Positions 1 through 6,394 of a stretch of 11,912 nucleotides of DNA are shown in pieces. Made by a program: the position numbers and the translations under genes. The first letter of the stretch is position 1, and every line of letters begins with the position of its first letter. The DNA is from Pseudomonadota bacterium (GTDB lineage: Bacteria; Pseudomonadota; Gammaproteobacteria; Pseudomonadales; Azotimanducaceae), in the NCBI GenBank assembly GCA_027622495.1, contig JAQBYL010000086.1, forward strand, positions 1 to 11,912, given 5' to 3'. Under the pieces are notes generated by a model, which saw nothing but the letters and a program-made list of their open reading frames with translations, was not told the DNA's origin and made no database searches.

Positions 1-2
1 CT

Positions 3-1454
3 GATTATGTGGAAGCAGATCCGATCTACGGCATCTGGATGGCCGATCTGGATGCGCTCACGCAGCAGCCAATTGTGACCCCCGTACAGGGTGAAGCCTA
101 TGCAGAGGTCGTGGTGATGGAACCTCGAACACTGCCGATTGTGGTTCTCGGCCCGGTTCCTGGCGTCGATGTAGATCAACTATTGGTTGATGCCTCGCTC
201 GGGGTCTTACACGTGCGTTCTGTCTATGATCTTGATGGTTCTGATACTGTCGGTATCAGTGTGCTTCGGGATCCGGCACAAAGCATTGCAGATCAGCGAC
301 CGGCGCGTTTCCTGCGCCTTGTTAAAGCGGTCTCCATGCCCGATGAAGATGTGCTGGACTTCGATGAAACTGCCTTTGGTGTCAGCGAAGACCAACTCAT
401 GCGGGAAATTCTGGGCTATGTCCCGATTGAGCCGGATGGCTCGGTGATGGTTGAAGTGCCCGCCAATGTCGCGTTCTGGATTGATGTGCTGGATGTGAAC
501 GGTCGACGCATAACCGACCGTCACCAGAACTGGCTCGAGCTCAAACCCGGCCAGGTGCTTTCCTGCAATGGCTGTCACACACGTTTTTCCGAAGCCCCAC
601 ATGGCCGACTGGATGCGCAGCTTGTCTCGGCTAACCCTGGTGCACCGGTGGACGGTTCACCGTTTCCGAACACGAACTCCGCTTTGTTCGCCAATGCCGG
701 TGAAACAATGGCGCAGACCTATGCAAGAATCAGAGGCACGCGTACGCCTTCGGTGGACATCAGTTTTGTCGATGAGTGGACCGATCCGGCAGTTCGCGCG
801 ATTGATCCACCGATTAATTATCTGTACACGGACCTCGCAAGTGCTGCACCCGTTGGCCCTGGATGTGTTGGACCATGGACCTCCATCTGTCGCGTGGTGC
901 TCAATTACGAGACTCACATACATCCCCTGTGGTCAGTGGATCGGCGTCAGTTTGCGGTCGATGGCAGCCTGATCCGCGATGACACCTGCACAACCTGCCA
1001 TAACATTGCTGATGCAGCGACCAACGATCAGGTTCCTGCCATGCAGCTGGATCTTTCTGATGGACCCTCTGATCTTGAAGCTGATCACTTCAAGAGTTAT
1101 CAGGAACTGCTGAGCATAGACACCGAGCTTGAACTGGACCTCACCGGCATGCTTGTTGAGCGGCTTGTTCAGGCAACCGACGGCAACGGCAACCTGCTTT
1201 TTGAAGTGGATGCCAACGGCAACCTGATACTCGACCCGCTCGGCAATCCGATTCCGGTGCTCGTGCCGGTCAACGTTGCACCGTCACTGTCTCCCGAAGG
1301 GGCCAACTCTGCAGTCAGCCAGCGTTTCTTCAGTCGATTCGATGGTGGATCGCATAGCGGATGGCTGCGCGAAGCTGAACTCAAACTGATTTCTGAATGG
1401 GTCGATCTGGGTGCTCAATACTATAACAATCCATTCGACGCACCACCGCCATGA
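3..1454 (+). CDS. HzsA-related c-type cytochrome-like protein (5' end outside window)
   Basis: The frame is open from base 3 with no stop or good start, so this is the C-terminal ~484 residues of a longer protein. The first in-frame GTG at 9 has no Shine-Dalgarno and is probably internal. Counting from that codon, there are two haem-attachment-type CxxCH motifs, CNGCH (residues 186-190) and CTTCH (327-331). The region before the first motif (ILGYVPIEPDGSV, then RHQNWLELKPGQ) resembles proteins related to the middle domain of hydrazine synthase alpha, which are exported and carry c-type haem. I see these motifs; the family name is from memory of the pattern and the substrate is unknown. Nothing else suggests anammox hydrazine synthesis, so a different extracytoplasmic redox role is likely. 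A Gly/Asn/Asp-rich stretch (DGNGN, DANGN, DPLGNP) lies near residues 394-419. Its stop overlaps the ATGA at 1451, just before the SH3/barrel gene, which points to co-transcription. Confidence 0.72.
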   Translation, partial: DYVEADPIYGIWMADLDALTQQPIVTPVQGEAYAEVVVMEPRTLPIVVLGPVPGVDVDQLLVDASLGVLHVRSVYDLDGSDTVGISVLRDPAQSIADQRPARFLRLVKAVSMPDEDVLDFDETAFGVSEDQLMREILGYVPIEPDGSVMVEVPANVAFWIDVLDVNGRRITDRHQNWLELKPGQVLSCNGCHTRFSEAPHGRLDAQLVSANPGAPVDGSPFPNTNSALFANAGETMAQTYARIRGTRTPSVDISFVDEWTDPAVRAIDPPINYLYTDLASAAPVGPGCVGPWTSICRVVLNYETHIHPLWSVDRRQFAVDGSLIRDDTCTTCHNIADAATNDQVPAMQLDLSDGPSDLEADHFKSYQELLSIDTELELDLTGMLVERLVQATDGNGNLLFEVDANGNLILDPLGNPIPVLVPVNVAPSLSPEGANSAVSQRFFSRFDGGSHSGWLREAELKLISEWVDLGAQYYNNPFDAPPP

Positions 1455-1474
1455 CCTGGGAGGGCCGCACAAGG

Positions 1475-2230
1475 ATGATCGGCAGATTAACGGTAATTTC
1501 ACTTCTGGCGCTGGTGAGCTGGTTGCCGTCAGGCGCGCATGCGGACTGGTTTGAACAGTATCAGCCACAAGTGGTTGTTGCAGAGCCGTTTCTCGAGATG
1601 CATACAGGTCCAGGCAGAGGCTATCCGATATTTCACGTCGCGGCCGAAGGTGACTCGATCACCATGCTGAAGCGCAAGACTGACTGGTTCAAGATTCAGA
1701 CTGCGCGTGGCGAAGCCGGTTGGGTGCACCTGGAACAGATGCGCAGCACGCTCGATGAAAACGGCCAACCCATCGAATTCGGCGAAGTTGATTTTGGGAA
1801 CTACGCGAAACGGCGGTGGGAAATCGGAATTACCGGCGGCGAATTCGGCGGCGCGTCTTCGTTGTCTACTTATATTGGTTACGCGATTACCCCGCACATC
1901 GCGATCCAGGCTGAGTTCACCCAGACGCTGGGCGACTTTTCCGACGGGTTGATGGCCACGGGGAACGTGACTATGTATCCCTTCCCGGAGTGGCGTGTGT
2001 CACCTTATTTTACGATCGGCACCGGCATAATTCGAATCAAACCGCATTCGACAATCGTTCAGGCCGAAGACCGCGAAGATGAGATTGTTAATGCAGGTGC
2101 AGGCGTAAACGTTTACCTGAGTGATCGGTTCATATTGCGCATGGAATACAAGCACCACACGGTGCTGACCAGTCGGGACGACAACGAAGAGATTGATCAA
2201 TGGAAAGCAGGCTTCAGCGTATTTTTCTAA
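1475..2230 (+). CDS. SH3-domain outer-membrane beta-barrel protein
   Basis: This 251-residue exported protein has a signal peptide at residues 1-23 ending in AHA before DWFEQ. A bacterial SH3-type module follows at about 30-90 (FLEMHTGPGRGYPIF to GEAGWVHLEQM). The rest is alternating beta-strand sequence ending in FSVFF, a typical terminal outer-membrane signal with a last aromatic residue. SH3 modules of this sort usually bind peptidoglycan or other cell-wall ligands, so it may tie a small barrel to the wall. I chose the ATG at 1475 because GGGAGGG (1458-1464) stands 10 bases upstream and the signal peptide then starts cleanly. The ATG at 1451 overlaps the previous stop as ATGA but lacks a ribosome site and adds only eight residues. 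The 3' end overlaps the next gene by 31 bases. Function is unknown. Confidence 0.8.
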   Translation: MIGRLTVISLLALVSWLPSGAHADWFEQYQPQVVVAEPFLEMHTGPGRGYPIFHVAAEGDSITMLKRKTDWFKIQTARGEAGWVHLEQMRSTLDENGQPIEFGEVDFGNYAKRRWEIGITGGEFGGASSLSTYIGYAITPHIAIQAEFTQTLGDFSDGLMATGNVTMYPFPEWRVSPYFTIGTGIIRIKPHSTIVQAEDREDEIVNAGAGVNVYLSDRFILRMEYKHHTVLTSRDDNEEIDQWKAGFSVFF

Positions 2231-2868
2231 CCCTTATCCGCGGCATCGTCGTGTTTTTGTTTCTACAAGCTGGTCCGGCGTTCGCTGATCCCAAAGTGGA
2301 AGCTCTGGAACTTGAGCCGTTGATCGTCCGTGAACCGGATCGCCGCACAGTGGATATCGATCAGATCGACAGTGAGAATTTCGAGATCGGCGTGTTTGGC
2401 GGTGTTATGAATGTGGAAGACTTCGGCAGCAACAGCGTGGTTGGCATTCGCGCGGCATACCACGTAACCGAGGATTTCTTTGTTGAAGGAACCTACGGCC
2501 AGACGGAACTCGGTCTGACCAGCTTTGAAAAGCTCAGCGGTGGGGCGCAGATCATATCCAATGCCAACCGTGACATGACCTACTACAACGTCAGCATCGG
2601 CTGGAACATTTTCCCCGGAGAATCCTTTGTCGCCGGTCGCTGGGCGTTCAAAGGTGGTCTGTATGCGATTGCCGGTGTGGGCAGTACCGAATTCGGTGGC
2701 GATGATCTGTTCACCATCAATGCTGGTATGGGGTACCGCTTCATAGCGACCGACTGGTTGGCGATACACGTGGACGTTCGCGATCACATCTTCGAAAGCG
2801 ATCTGCTGGGCACCAAAGAAACCAAACACAACGTCGAGTTTTCCGGCGGTCTGACATTTTTCTTCTAG
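2200..2868 (+). CDS. Outer membrane beta-barrel domain protein
   Basis: The 222-residue protein has a signal peptide at residues 1-29 (hydrophobic core IVVFLFLQAG, cleavage after AFA). A short linker rich in acidic residues follows, then eight or so amphipathic strands from about residue 60 (FEIGVFGGVMNVEDFG onward), ending in LTFFF. This matches small outer-membrane barrels of the OmpA/OmpX-like size class, and the family is often found beside SH3-barrel, DUF4266 and DUF3570 genes. The start lies inside the preceding gene, giving a 31-base overlap, with GAAGAG at 2186-2191 as a plausible ribosome site. The only later in-frame start (GTG 2251) would destroy the signal peptide. The overlap implies translational coupling, so the two barrels are probably made in fixed ratio. 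No catalytic motif is visible. Confidence 0.78.
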   Translation: MESRLQRIFLTLIRGIVVFLFLQAGPAFADPKVEALELEPLIVREPDRRTVDIDQIDSENFEIGVFGGVMNVEDFGSNSVVGIRAAYHVTEDFFVEGTYGQTELGLTSFEKLSGGAQIISNANRDMTYYNVSIGWNIFPGESFVAGRWAFKGGLYAIAGVGSTEFGGDDLFTINAGMGYRFIATDWLAIHVDVRDHIFESDLLGTKETKHNVEFSGGLTFFF

Positions 2869-2887
2869 ACGCTGGTGAAGGAACAAA

Positions 2888-3109
2888 ATGATTAAGCGGC
2901 TGACAATTTTATTTGCGCTCCTGTTGTGTACGGGTTGCGTAAGTATCAAACCCTGGGTGTCGCCCTATGAGCGCAACAACCTGGCAGATCCAATCATGAG
3001 TTTCAGCCGCGATCCTGTTTCGTCCGCCTATCTGCATCACGTGTATCAGGCGCGCGAAGGTGCGCGCGGCGCCGAAGGCGGATCGGGAGGGGGCTGTGGC
3101 TGCAACTAG
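2888..3109 (+). CDS. DUF4266 small lipoprotein with Gly/Cys tail
   Basis: This 73-residue protein has a lipoprotein signal at residues 1-17 (MIKRLTILFALLLCTGC). The lipidated cysteine would be C17, although the -3 position is Cys rather than the usual Leu. A short region with W23, P25 and LADPIMSFSRDP follows, then a C-terminal tail GGSGGGCGCN with two cysteines. The layout (lipobox, ADPxM motif, HVYxxREG, Gly-rich CGCN end) is that of DUF4266, a family commonly encoded next to DUF3570. The tail could bind a metal, form a disulfide, carry a modification, or be recognised by a partner; none of this is shown by sequence alone. GAAGGA at 2877-2882 lies five bases before the ATG. The codons for the Gly-rich tail also contain the ribosome site of the next gene. 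Confidence 0.82.
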   Translation: MIKRLTILFALLLCTGCVSIKPWVSPYERNNLADPIMSFSRDPVSSAYLHHVYQAREGARGAEGGSGGGCGCN

Positions 3110-4259
3110 CGTCTTAACCAGCGTCTTCAAGCTTCTGTTGATCACCCTGCTGATCAGTCAAGTCACGCCTGTGCAATCTGCAATCCTGCCGGAAGACCGT
3201 GCCGATGTGATGTATCACGGCTACGATGGTGGCGGTCTGGAAGTAACGGGCCCTTCTGTGCTGGTTCGAAAAGGCTTTAAGGACAAGGTATCGGTCTGGG
3301 GAAACTACTACGTCGACATGATCAGCAGCGCATCGGTTGACGTGATGGCGACGGCCAGTCCCTACGACGAAGAGCGCACCGAATACAGCATTGGTGTGGA
3401 CTATCTACGCGGTAAGACATTCATGGGCCTGTCATTCACCAGCAGCGAAGAATCAGACTACACATCCAACGCCGTTCGTTTCGGCATCAGCCGCGACTTT
3501 TTTGGCGACCTGACAACATTCGGCATTTCCTACGCCCGTGGCGAAGACGAGGTGCGACGCAGCGGCGACGACACCTTCGCAGAAGAGACCACACGTCAGT
3601 CCTATCGCGTGGATATGTCACAGATCATCACCCGAAGTCTGATCGTTAACCTGAACTACGAAGCGATCACCGACGAAGGTTTTCTCAACAATCCCTATCG
3701 ACAGGTGCGCTACTACGACCCGTCCATACCGGTTCTTGCCTATAGCTACCAGGCGGAACGGTATCCGCGCACTAAAACAAGCAATGCAGCCGCTCTGCGG
3801 GCGATGTACTACCTGCCTTACCGTGCTGCGCTCAAGTTTGAATACCGTACTTACTCAGATACCTGGGGTGTGGATGCTTACAATGTTGAGGTTGGCTACA
3901 CACATCCGTTCAATGATCGCCTTGTGGTTGACCTGAAGTACCGGTTCTATGATCAGACCGCGGCGGACTTTTATTCTGATCTGTTTCCATTTGCAGACGC
4001 TCAGAACTTTCTTGCTCGAGATAAGGAGCTTGCGAGTTTTAGCTCGCAGACGGTGGGGATGGGGGTGAGCTATGAGTTAGCCCCTGATTGGATGCCGTTT
4101 TTTAAGAAGAGTGCGATTCACTTCAATGTGGATTATGTGCAGTTTGATTATGCGGATTTCAGGAATGTGCTTGAAGTTGTTCCGGATACACCTGGGACTG
4201 AAGGGTTATATTCGTTTGATTCTGTTGTTTTGAGAGTGTTTTTTTCGGTTCGATACTGA
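3096..4259 (+). CDS. DUF3570 outer-membrane beta-barrel protein
   Basis: The protein has 387 residues when started at the GTG at 3096. That start is supported by GGAGG at 3086-3090, five bases upstream, and by the signal peptide it opens (hydrophobic LLLITLLIS, cleavage near PVQSA). A longer frame from GTG 3060 would put an Arg/Asp-rich extension before the signal and is unlikely. The mature part is repeated amphipathic strands with many aromatic girdle residues (for example WGNYYVDMIS and FGISYARGEDE) and ends in FFSVRY, as expected of a large outer-membrane barrel. The opening block DRADVMYHGYDGGG is typical of DUF3570. The gene overlaps the DUF4266 lipoprotein by 14 bases, the usual pairing of these families. 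The last ~240 bases are richer in G/T and T-ending codons than the rest. No function is established; an export, anchoring or porin role for the operon is inference. Confidence 0.83.
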   Translation: MAATSVLTSVFKLLLITLLISQVTPVQSAILPEDRADVMYHGYDGGGLEVTGPSVLVRKGFKDKVSVWGNYYVDMISSASVDVMATASPYDEERTEYSIGVDYLRGKTFMGLSFTSSEESDYTSNAVRFGISRDFFGDLTTFGISYARGEDEVRRSGDDTFAEETTRQSYRVDMSQIITRSLIVNLNYEAITDEGFLNNPYRQVRYYDPSIPVLAYSYQAERYPRTKTSNAAALRAMYYLPYRAALKFEYRTYSDTWGVDAYNVEVGYTHPFNDRLVVDLKYRFYDQTAADFYSDLFPFADAQNFLARDKELASFSSQTVGMGVSYELAPDWMPFFKKSAIHFNVDYVQFDYADFRNVLEVVPDTPGTEGLYSFDSVVLRVFFSVRY

Positions 4260-4344
4260 TTTCTCGTTGAGGGGCGGGCGACAGTTTCCTGGTGGGTGTG
4301 TCGGTGGTGGGGATGAGTGTGTCTGCTTGGCTATGGGTCCGGAG

Positions 4345-5457
4345 TCAATTCACCTGCTCGTAGGGTTCAAAGCGGTTTTCGTCGTGTGTCATAAGGGTGA
4401 CGAGTTTGGGATGGATGAACAGCTTTTCCTTGCCGGCCTGAACTTCCCTTAACACGCCAATGCTTGAAAGCTGCTTCAGGTATTCAGAGGCCGTCTGACG
4501 CTTGGCGATATCTTTCGCGACCAGATTCTTGATCCGGCAATAGGGTTGTTCGAATATCAGTGTGAGCAATTCGTAGCTGTAGATTTTTGGCAATCTGCGG
4601 CTGATGTGTTCCCTTGTCATCTCAATCAAATTTCGGACGGCAGAAATTTTCGCTGTTGTCATAGACGCAGTTTTTTGGACCGCGTTCAGCAGATAGAGAA
4701 TCCAGGGCTCCCACGCCTGATTGCTTGTTACTTCGTTTAGCAGGCGATAGTAGTCAGCTTTGTTTCGAACGATGTAGTGGCTGAGGTACAATGTTGGTAG
4801 TGTCAGCAGTTCCTGTTCGATGAGATACAGGATATTCAACACTCGACCACTACGGCCATTGCCATCGGTGAAGGGGTGAATGGCCTCAAATTGATAATGG
4901 CTCACCGCCATTTTTATCAGGGGATCAATTCCGTCTTCCTGGTGCAAAAAGTCGGCCCAGTTGGTTAACAGATCTCGTAGCAACGACTCTCCAACCGGTG
5001 GTGTATAGATAATCTCGCTGGTGGTTTGATTCGTAAGCGTTGTCCCGGGCACTCTGCGGACATTCATTTCACTCCCTTTGATGGTGCTGCAGACTTCCAA
5101 AGCGGTAGTGATGCATAGCGGCCGATCTTTTAGTGACTGGAAGCCATTGAACAACGCAGTGCGGTAGCGGAGCGTCTCTTTGGTTGCTGGGTCCGCTTGT
5201 TGTTCGTTTTGCGCATACTCGAACAACTTATCCGAGGTGGTGACGATATTTTCTATCTCTGAGCTGTCTTTCGCTTCCAGCAGAGGCAGGAGATTGATCA
5301 GGAGCCCTTGATTAGGCAGTAACTCTCCAGCCTGTTTCAACTCAGCAAGGGCTGTGCGCGCAGGTATGCACGCCTTCAGGATATTGGCTGACTCCAGATT
5401 GGCTGCCGGAGGGAGTTGTGGCAGGTCGTTGTATGGTTGATCGGGTACCCAAAACAT
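4345..5457 (-). CDS. Fic family protein (AMPylase) with C-terminal winged helix
   Basis: This 370-residue protein carries the Fic catalytic motif HPFTDGNGRSGR at residues 194-205. H194 is the catalytic base and D198 coordinates the metal. Fic enzymes usually transfer AMP from ATP to hydroxyl side chains of target proteins, or remove it. The N-terminal helical part contains SSEIEN (65-70), which fits the inhibitory (S/T)xxxE(G/N) motif, so E69 is expected to keep the site off (class II). Residues ~291-355 look like a winged helix-turn-helix. The length and the block ILKACIPARTALAELKQAG are very like the Shewanella oneidensis Fic protein (about 372 residues). The ATG at 5457 matches that family's N-terminus, though no clear Shine-Dalgarno precedes it. 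It is monocistronic, convergent with the DUF3570 operon, and its promoter carries three operator-like repeats, suggesting autoregulation through the winged helix. Confidence 0.92.
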   Translation of the reverse strand: MFWVPDQPYNDLPQLPPAANLESANILKACIPARTALAELKQAGELLPNQGLLINLLPLLEAKDSSEIENIVTTSDKLFEYAQNEQQADPATKETLRYRTALFNGFQSLKDRPLCITTALEVCSTIKGSEMNVRRVPGTTLTNQTTSEIIYTPPVGESLLRDLLTNWADFLHQEDGIDPLIKMAVSHYQFEAIHPFTDGNGRSGRVLNILYLIEQELLTLPTLYLSHYIVRNKADYYRLLNEVTSNQAWEPWILYLLNAVQKTASMTTAKISAVRNLIEMTREHISRRLPKIYSYELLTLIFEQPYCRIKNLVAKDIAKRQTASEYLKQLSSIGVLREVQAGKEKLFIHPKLVTLMTHDENRFEPYEQVN

Positions 5458-5477
5458 GTATGCATATTCGCATTATT

Positions 5478-5572
5478 TCGACATGAAATGAGGATATGTC
5501 GATTGAATCGACATGTAAAGTTGATGTGTCGAAATATTTGAAAAATGCCGACACTTAGTTGGCGTATGTCGA
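5478..5572. promoter_or_regulatory. Triple operator array upstream of the Fic gene
   Basis: There are three copies of a 25-base inverted repeat with 7-base arms and an 11-base spacer, TCGACAY-N11-RTGTCGA. They lie at 5478-5502, 5508-5532 and 5548-5572 (third copy: first arm CCGACAC). The copies start 30 and then 40 bases apart, close to whole helical turns, so bound proteins would sit on one face of the DNA. Neighbouring arms of copies 1 and 2 also form a perfect 19-base palindrome, ATGTCGATTGAATCGACAT (5496-5514). The first two copies cover the predicted fic promoter elements. The regulator is not identified; the Fic winged helix is the obvious candidate because no other regulator is adjacent. 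Confidence 0.72.
5491..5519 (-). promoter_or_regulatory. Predicted sigma-70 promoter of the Fic gene
   Basis: On the - strand, TTTACA (5519-5514) is followed by a 17-base spacer and TATCCT (5496-5491), matching 5/6 and 4/6 of the -35 and -10 consensus. Transcription would start near 5484, leaving a leader of about 27 bases before the fic ATG. The -10 lies in operator copy 1 and the -35 in copy 2, the arrangement expected for repression. Confidence 0.5.
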
Positions 5573-5615
5573 TCGAACAACATATCGTCGCCCCTGGTCT
5601 GGCGCATGAAAATCC

Positions 5616-5633
5616 TTTTGTAGCTTTTGTAGC
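5616..5633 (+). repeat. Tandem 9-base repeat TTTTGTAGC x2
   Basis: Two exact head-to-tail copies of TTTTGTAGC are followed by a related TTTTTTCTGTAG. They lie between fic and hcp in non-coding sequence. On the - strand this reads as an A-rich tract. No function is evident. Confidence 0.6.
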
Positions 5634-5651
5634 TTTTTTCTGTAGGGGTCG

Positions 5652-5681
5652 TCGCGGTCGGTGTCCTTCCACTGACCGCGA
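5652..5681 (-). terminator. Strong hairpin just after hcp (possible terminator or mRNA 3' end)
   Basis: A 12-base-pair stem (one G-T wobble) with a 6-base loop lies about 25 bases past the hcp stop. Its arms are TCGCGGTCGGTG and CACTGACCGCGA as read on the + strand. It could end or stabilise the hcp transcript. There is no U-tract after it in the hcp direction (an A-run follows instead), so it is not a canonical intrinsic terminator. Confidence 0.4.
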
Positions 5682-5706
5682 ACACACCCAGGCAGGAGGC
5701 ATCTGA

Positions 5707-6183
5707 TCAGAACTGCTTGTTTGCCATCACATCCCATTTCTTCTCGGTACCGGTCACGACCGTATCTCCGGTGAAGGCGTCGTACTTGTACATGATCTTG
5801 GTGAAGTTCAGCGAAAAGGACTCTGACGGTCGATCGCCCCCCGAGCTTGCACTGTAGGAACTCACGATCGCATCGGTCAGCTCTACAGTCAGATACACCT
5901 GCGACGAATCCGTGCCACCCGTCTGGATGAAGTGGACCTGAGCTTTGCCCAAAGACTTGCCCTGTACCGCCTGGTAGTAGAGGTCACCGGACGCAACATC
6001 CGTGCTCTTGGTAAACGTCACTTCAGAAAATGACGGGTTGGATACCTCGCGGTCCCTGCCACCACCACTGGTGGAGATGGACCGGCCAACGCCGAATTGA
6101 ACACTGTCGCAGGTGATCCAGTCTGTATGCTTTTCTACCGAGCTGTCGCCTTTAATCTGGGTATCGAAGTTTAAAAGAATCAT
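5707..6183 (-). CDS. hcp: Hcp-family type VI secretion tube protein
   Basis: This 158-residue protein shows the pattern of Hcp, the hexameric ring protein that stacks into the inner tube of the type VI secretion system and can carry effectors. Visible family features are IKGDSSVEKHTDWI near the start, R-SIST-GGGRDREVSNP in the middle, the KSTDVASGDLYYQAVQGK block, and a final strand-rich half ending in KKWDVMANKQF. There is no signal peptide, as expected for Hcp. The start is firm: AAGGAG (+ strand 6192-6197) stands eight bases before the ATG. The length is within the normal range, so no C-terminal toxin is fused. No other T6SS gene is present, so it is an orphan copy. Such copies usually work with a core cluster elsewhere and often sit beside an effector, but the flanking fic gene has its own promoter. 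Confidence 0.87.
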   Translation of the reverse strand: MILLNFDTQIKGDSSVEKHTDWITCDSVQFGVGRSISTSGGGRDREVSNPSFSEVTFTKSTDVASGDLYYQAVQGKSLGKAQVHFIQTGGTDSSQVYLTVELTDAIVSSYSASSGGDRPSESFSLNFTKIMYKYDAFTGDTVVTGTEKKWDVMANKQF

Positions 6184-6215
6184 TTGTTTCGCTCCTTATG
6201 GGTTTTGTCGCGACC

Positions 6216-6230
6216 GGCTGACGATCAGCC
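6216..6230. repeat. Small inverted repeat in the hcp leader
   Basis: GGCTGA-CGA-TCAGCC is a perfect 6-base stem with a 3-base loop, about 20 bases upstream of the hcp ribosome site. It could be a leader hairpin or a protein-binding site. On the - strand it also shows GG and GC ten bases apart, as in sigma-54 promoters, but the rest of the consensus is poor. The remainder of 6231-6394 is AT-rich and holds no gene I can support. Confidence 0.35.
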
Positions 6231-6394
6231 AATGGCGGTTTTCTTGTGAGGAGCATCTGTTCTTCAATGTCCCTCATACCCTAATGCGAGATACCGGAGC
6301 GATTTACGCCATCGAAGACGAAATTATTTTCAGAAGAATCTTAATACTTTGATTTTGCGGTGTTTTTTTCCAGTTGCCGGTAGTCGATCCTGAC

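Noticed and set aside
2263..2949. 228-codon - strand frame opposite the barrel and lipoprotein genes
   Set aside because: It is the shadow of two well-supported + strand genes with signal peptides and ribosome sites.
3060..3095. GTG 3060 as the start of the DUF3570 gene
   Set aside because: It would add twelve charged residues before the signal peptide, whereas GTG 3096 has GGAGG at ideal spacing.
4031..4048. TGCGAG/CTCGCA inverted repeat with a 6-base loop
   Set aside because: It lies inside the DUF3570 coding region far from its stop and has no T-tract, so it is most likely chance.
6213..6232. Sigma-54 promoter for hcp
   Set aside because: GG and GC are ten bases apart on the - strand, but the flanking consensus bases mostly do not match, and the same bases form a small hairpin.
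6310..6370. AT-rich tract with a run of seven T as a terminator or promoter between hcp and the CoA-transferase
   Set aside because: No stem precedes the T-run, and no -35/-10 pair stands out on either strand.
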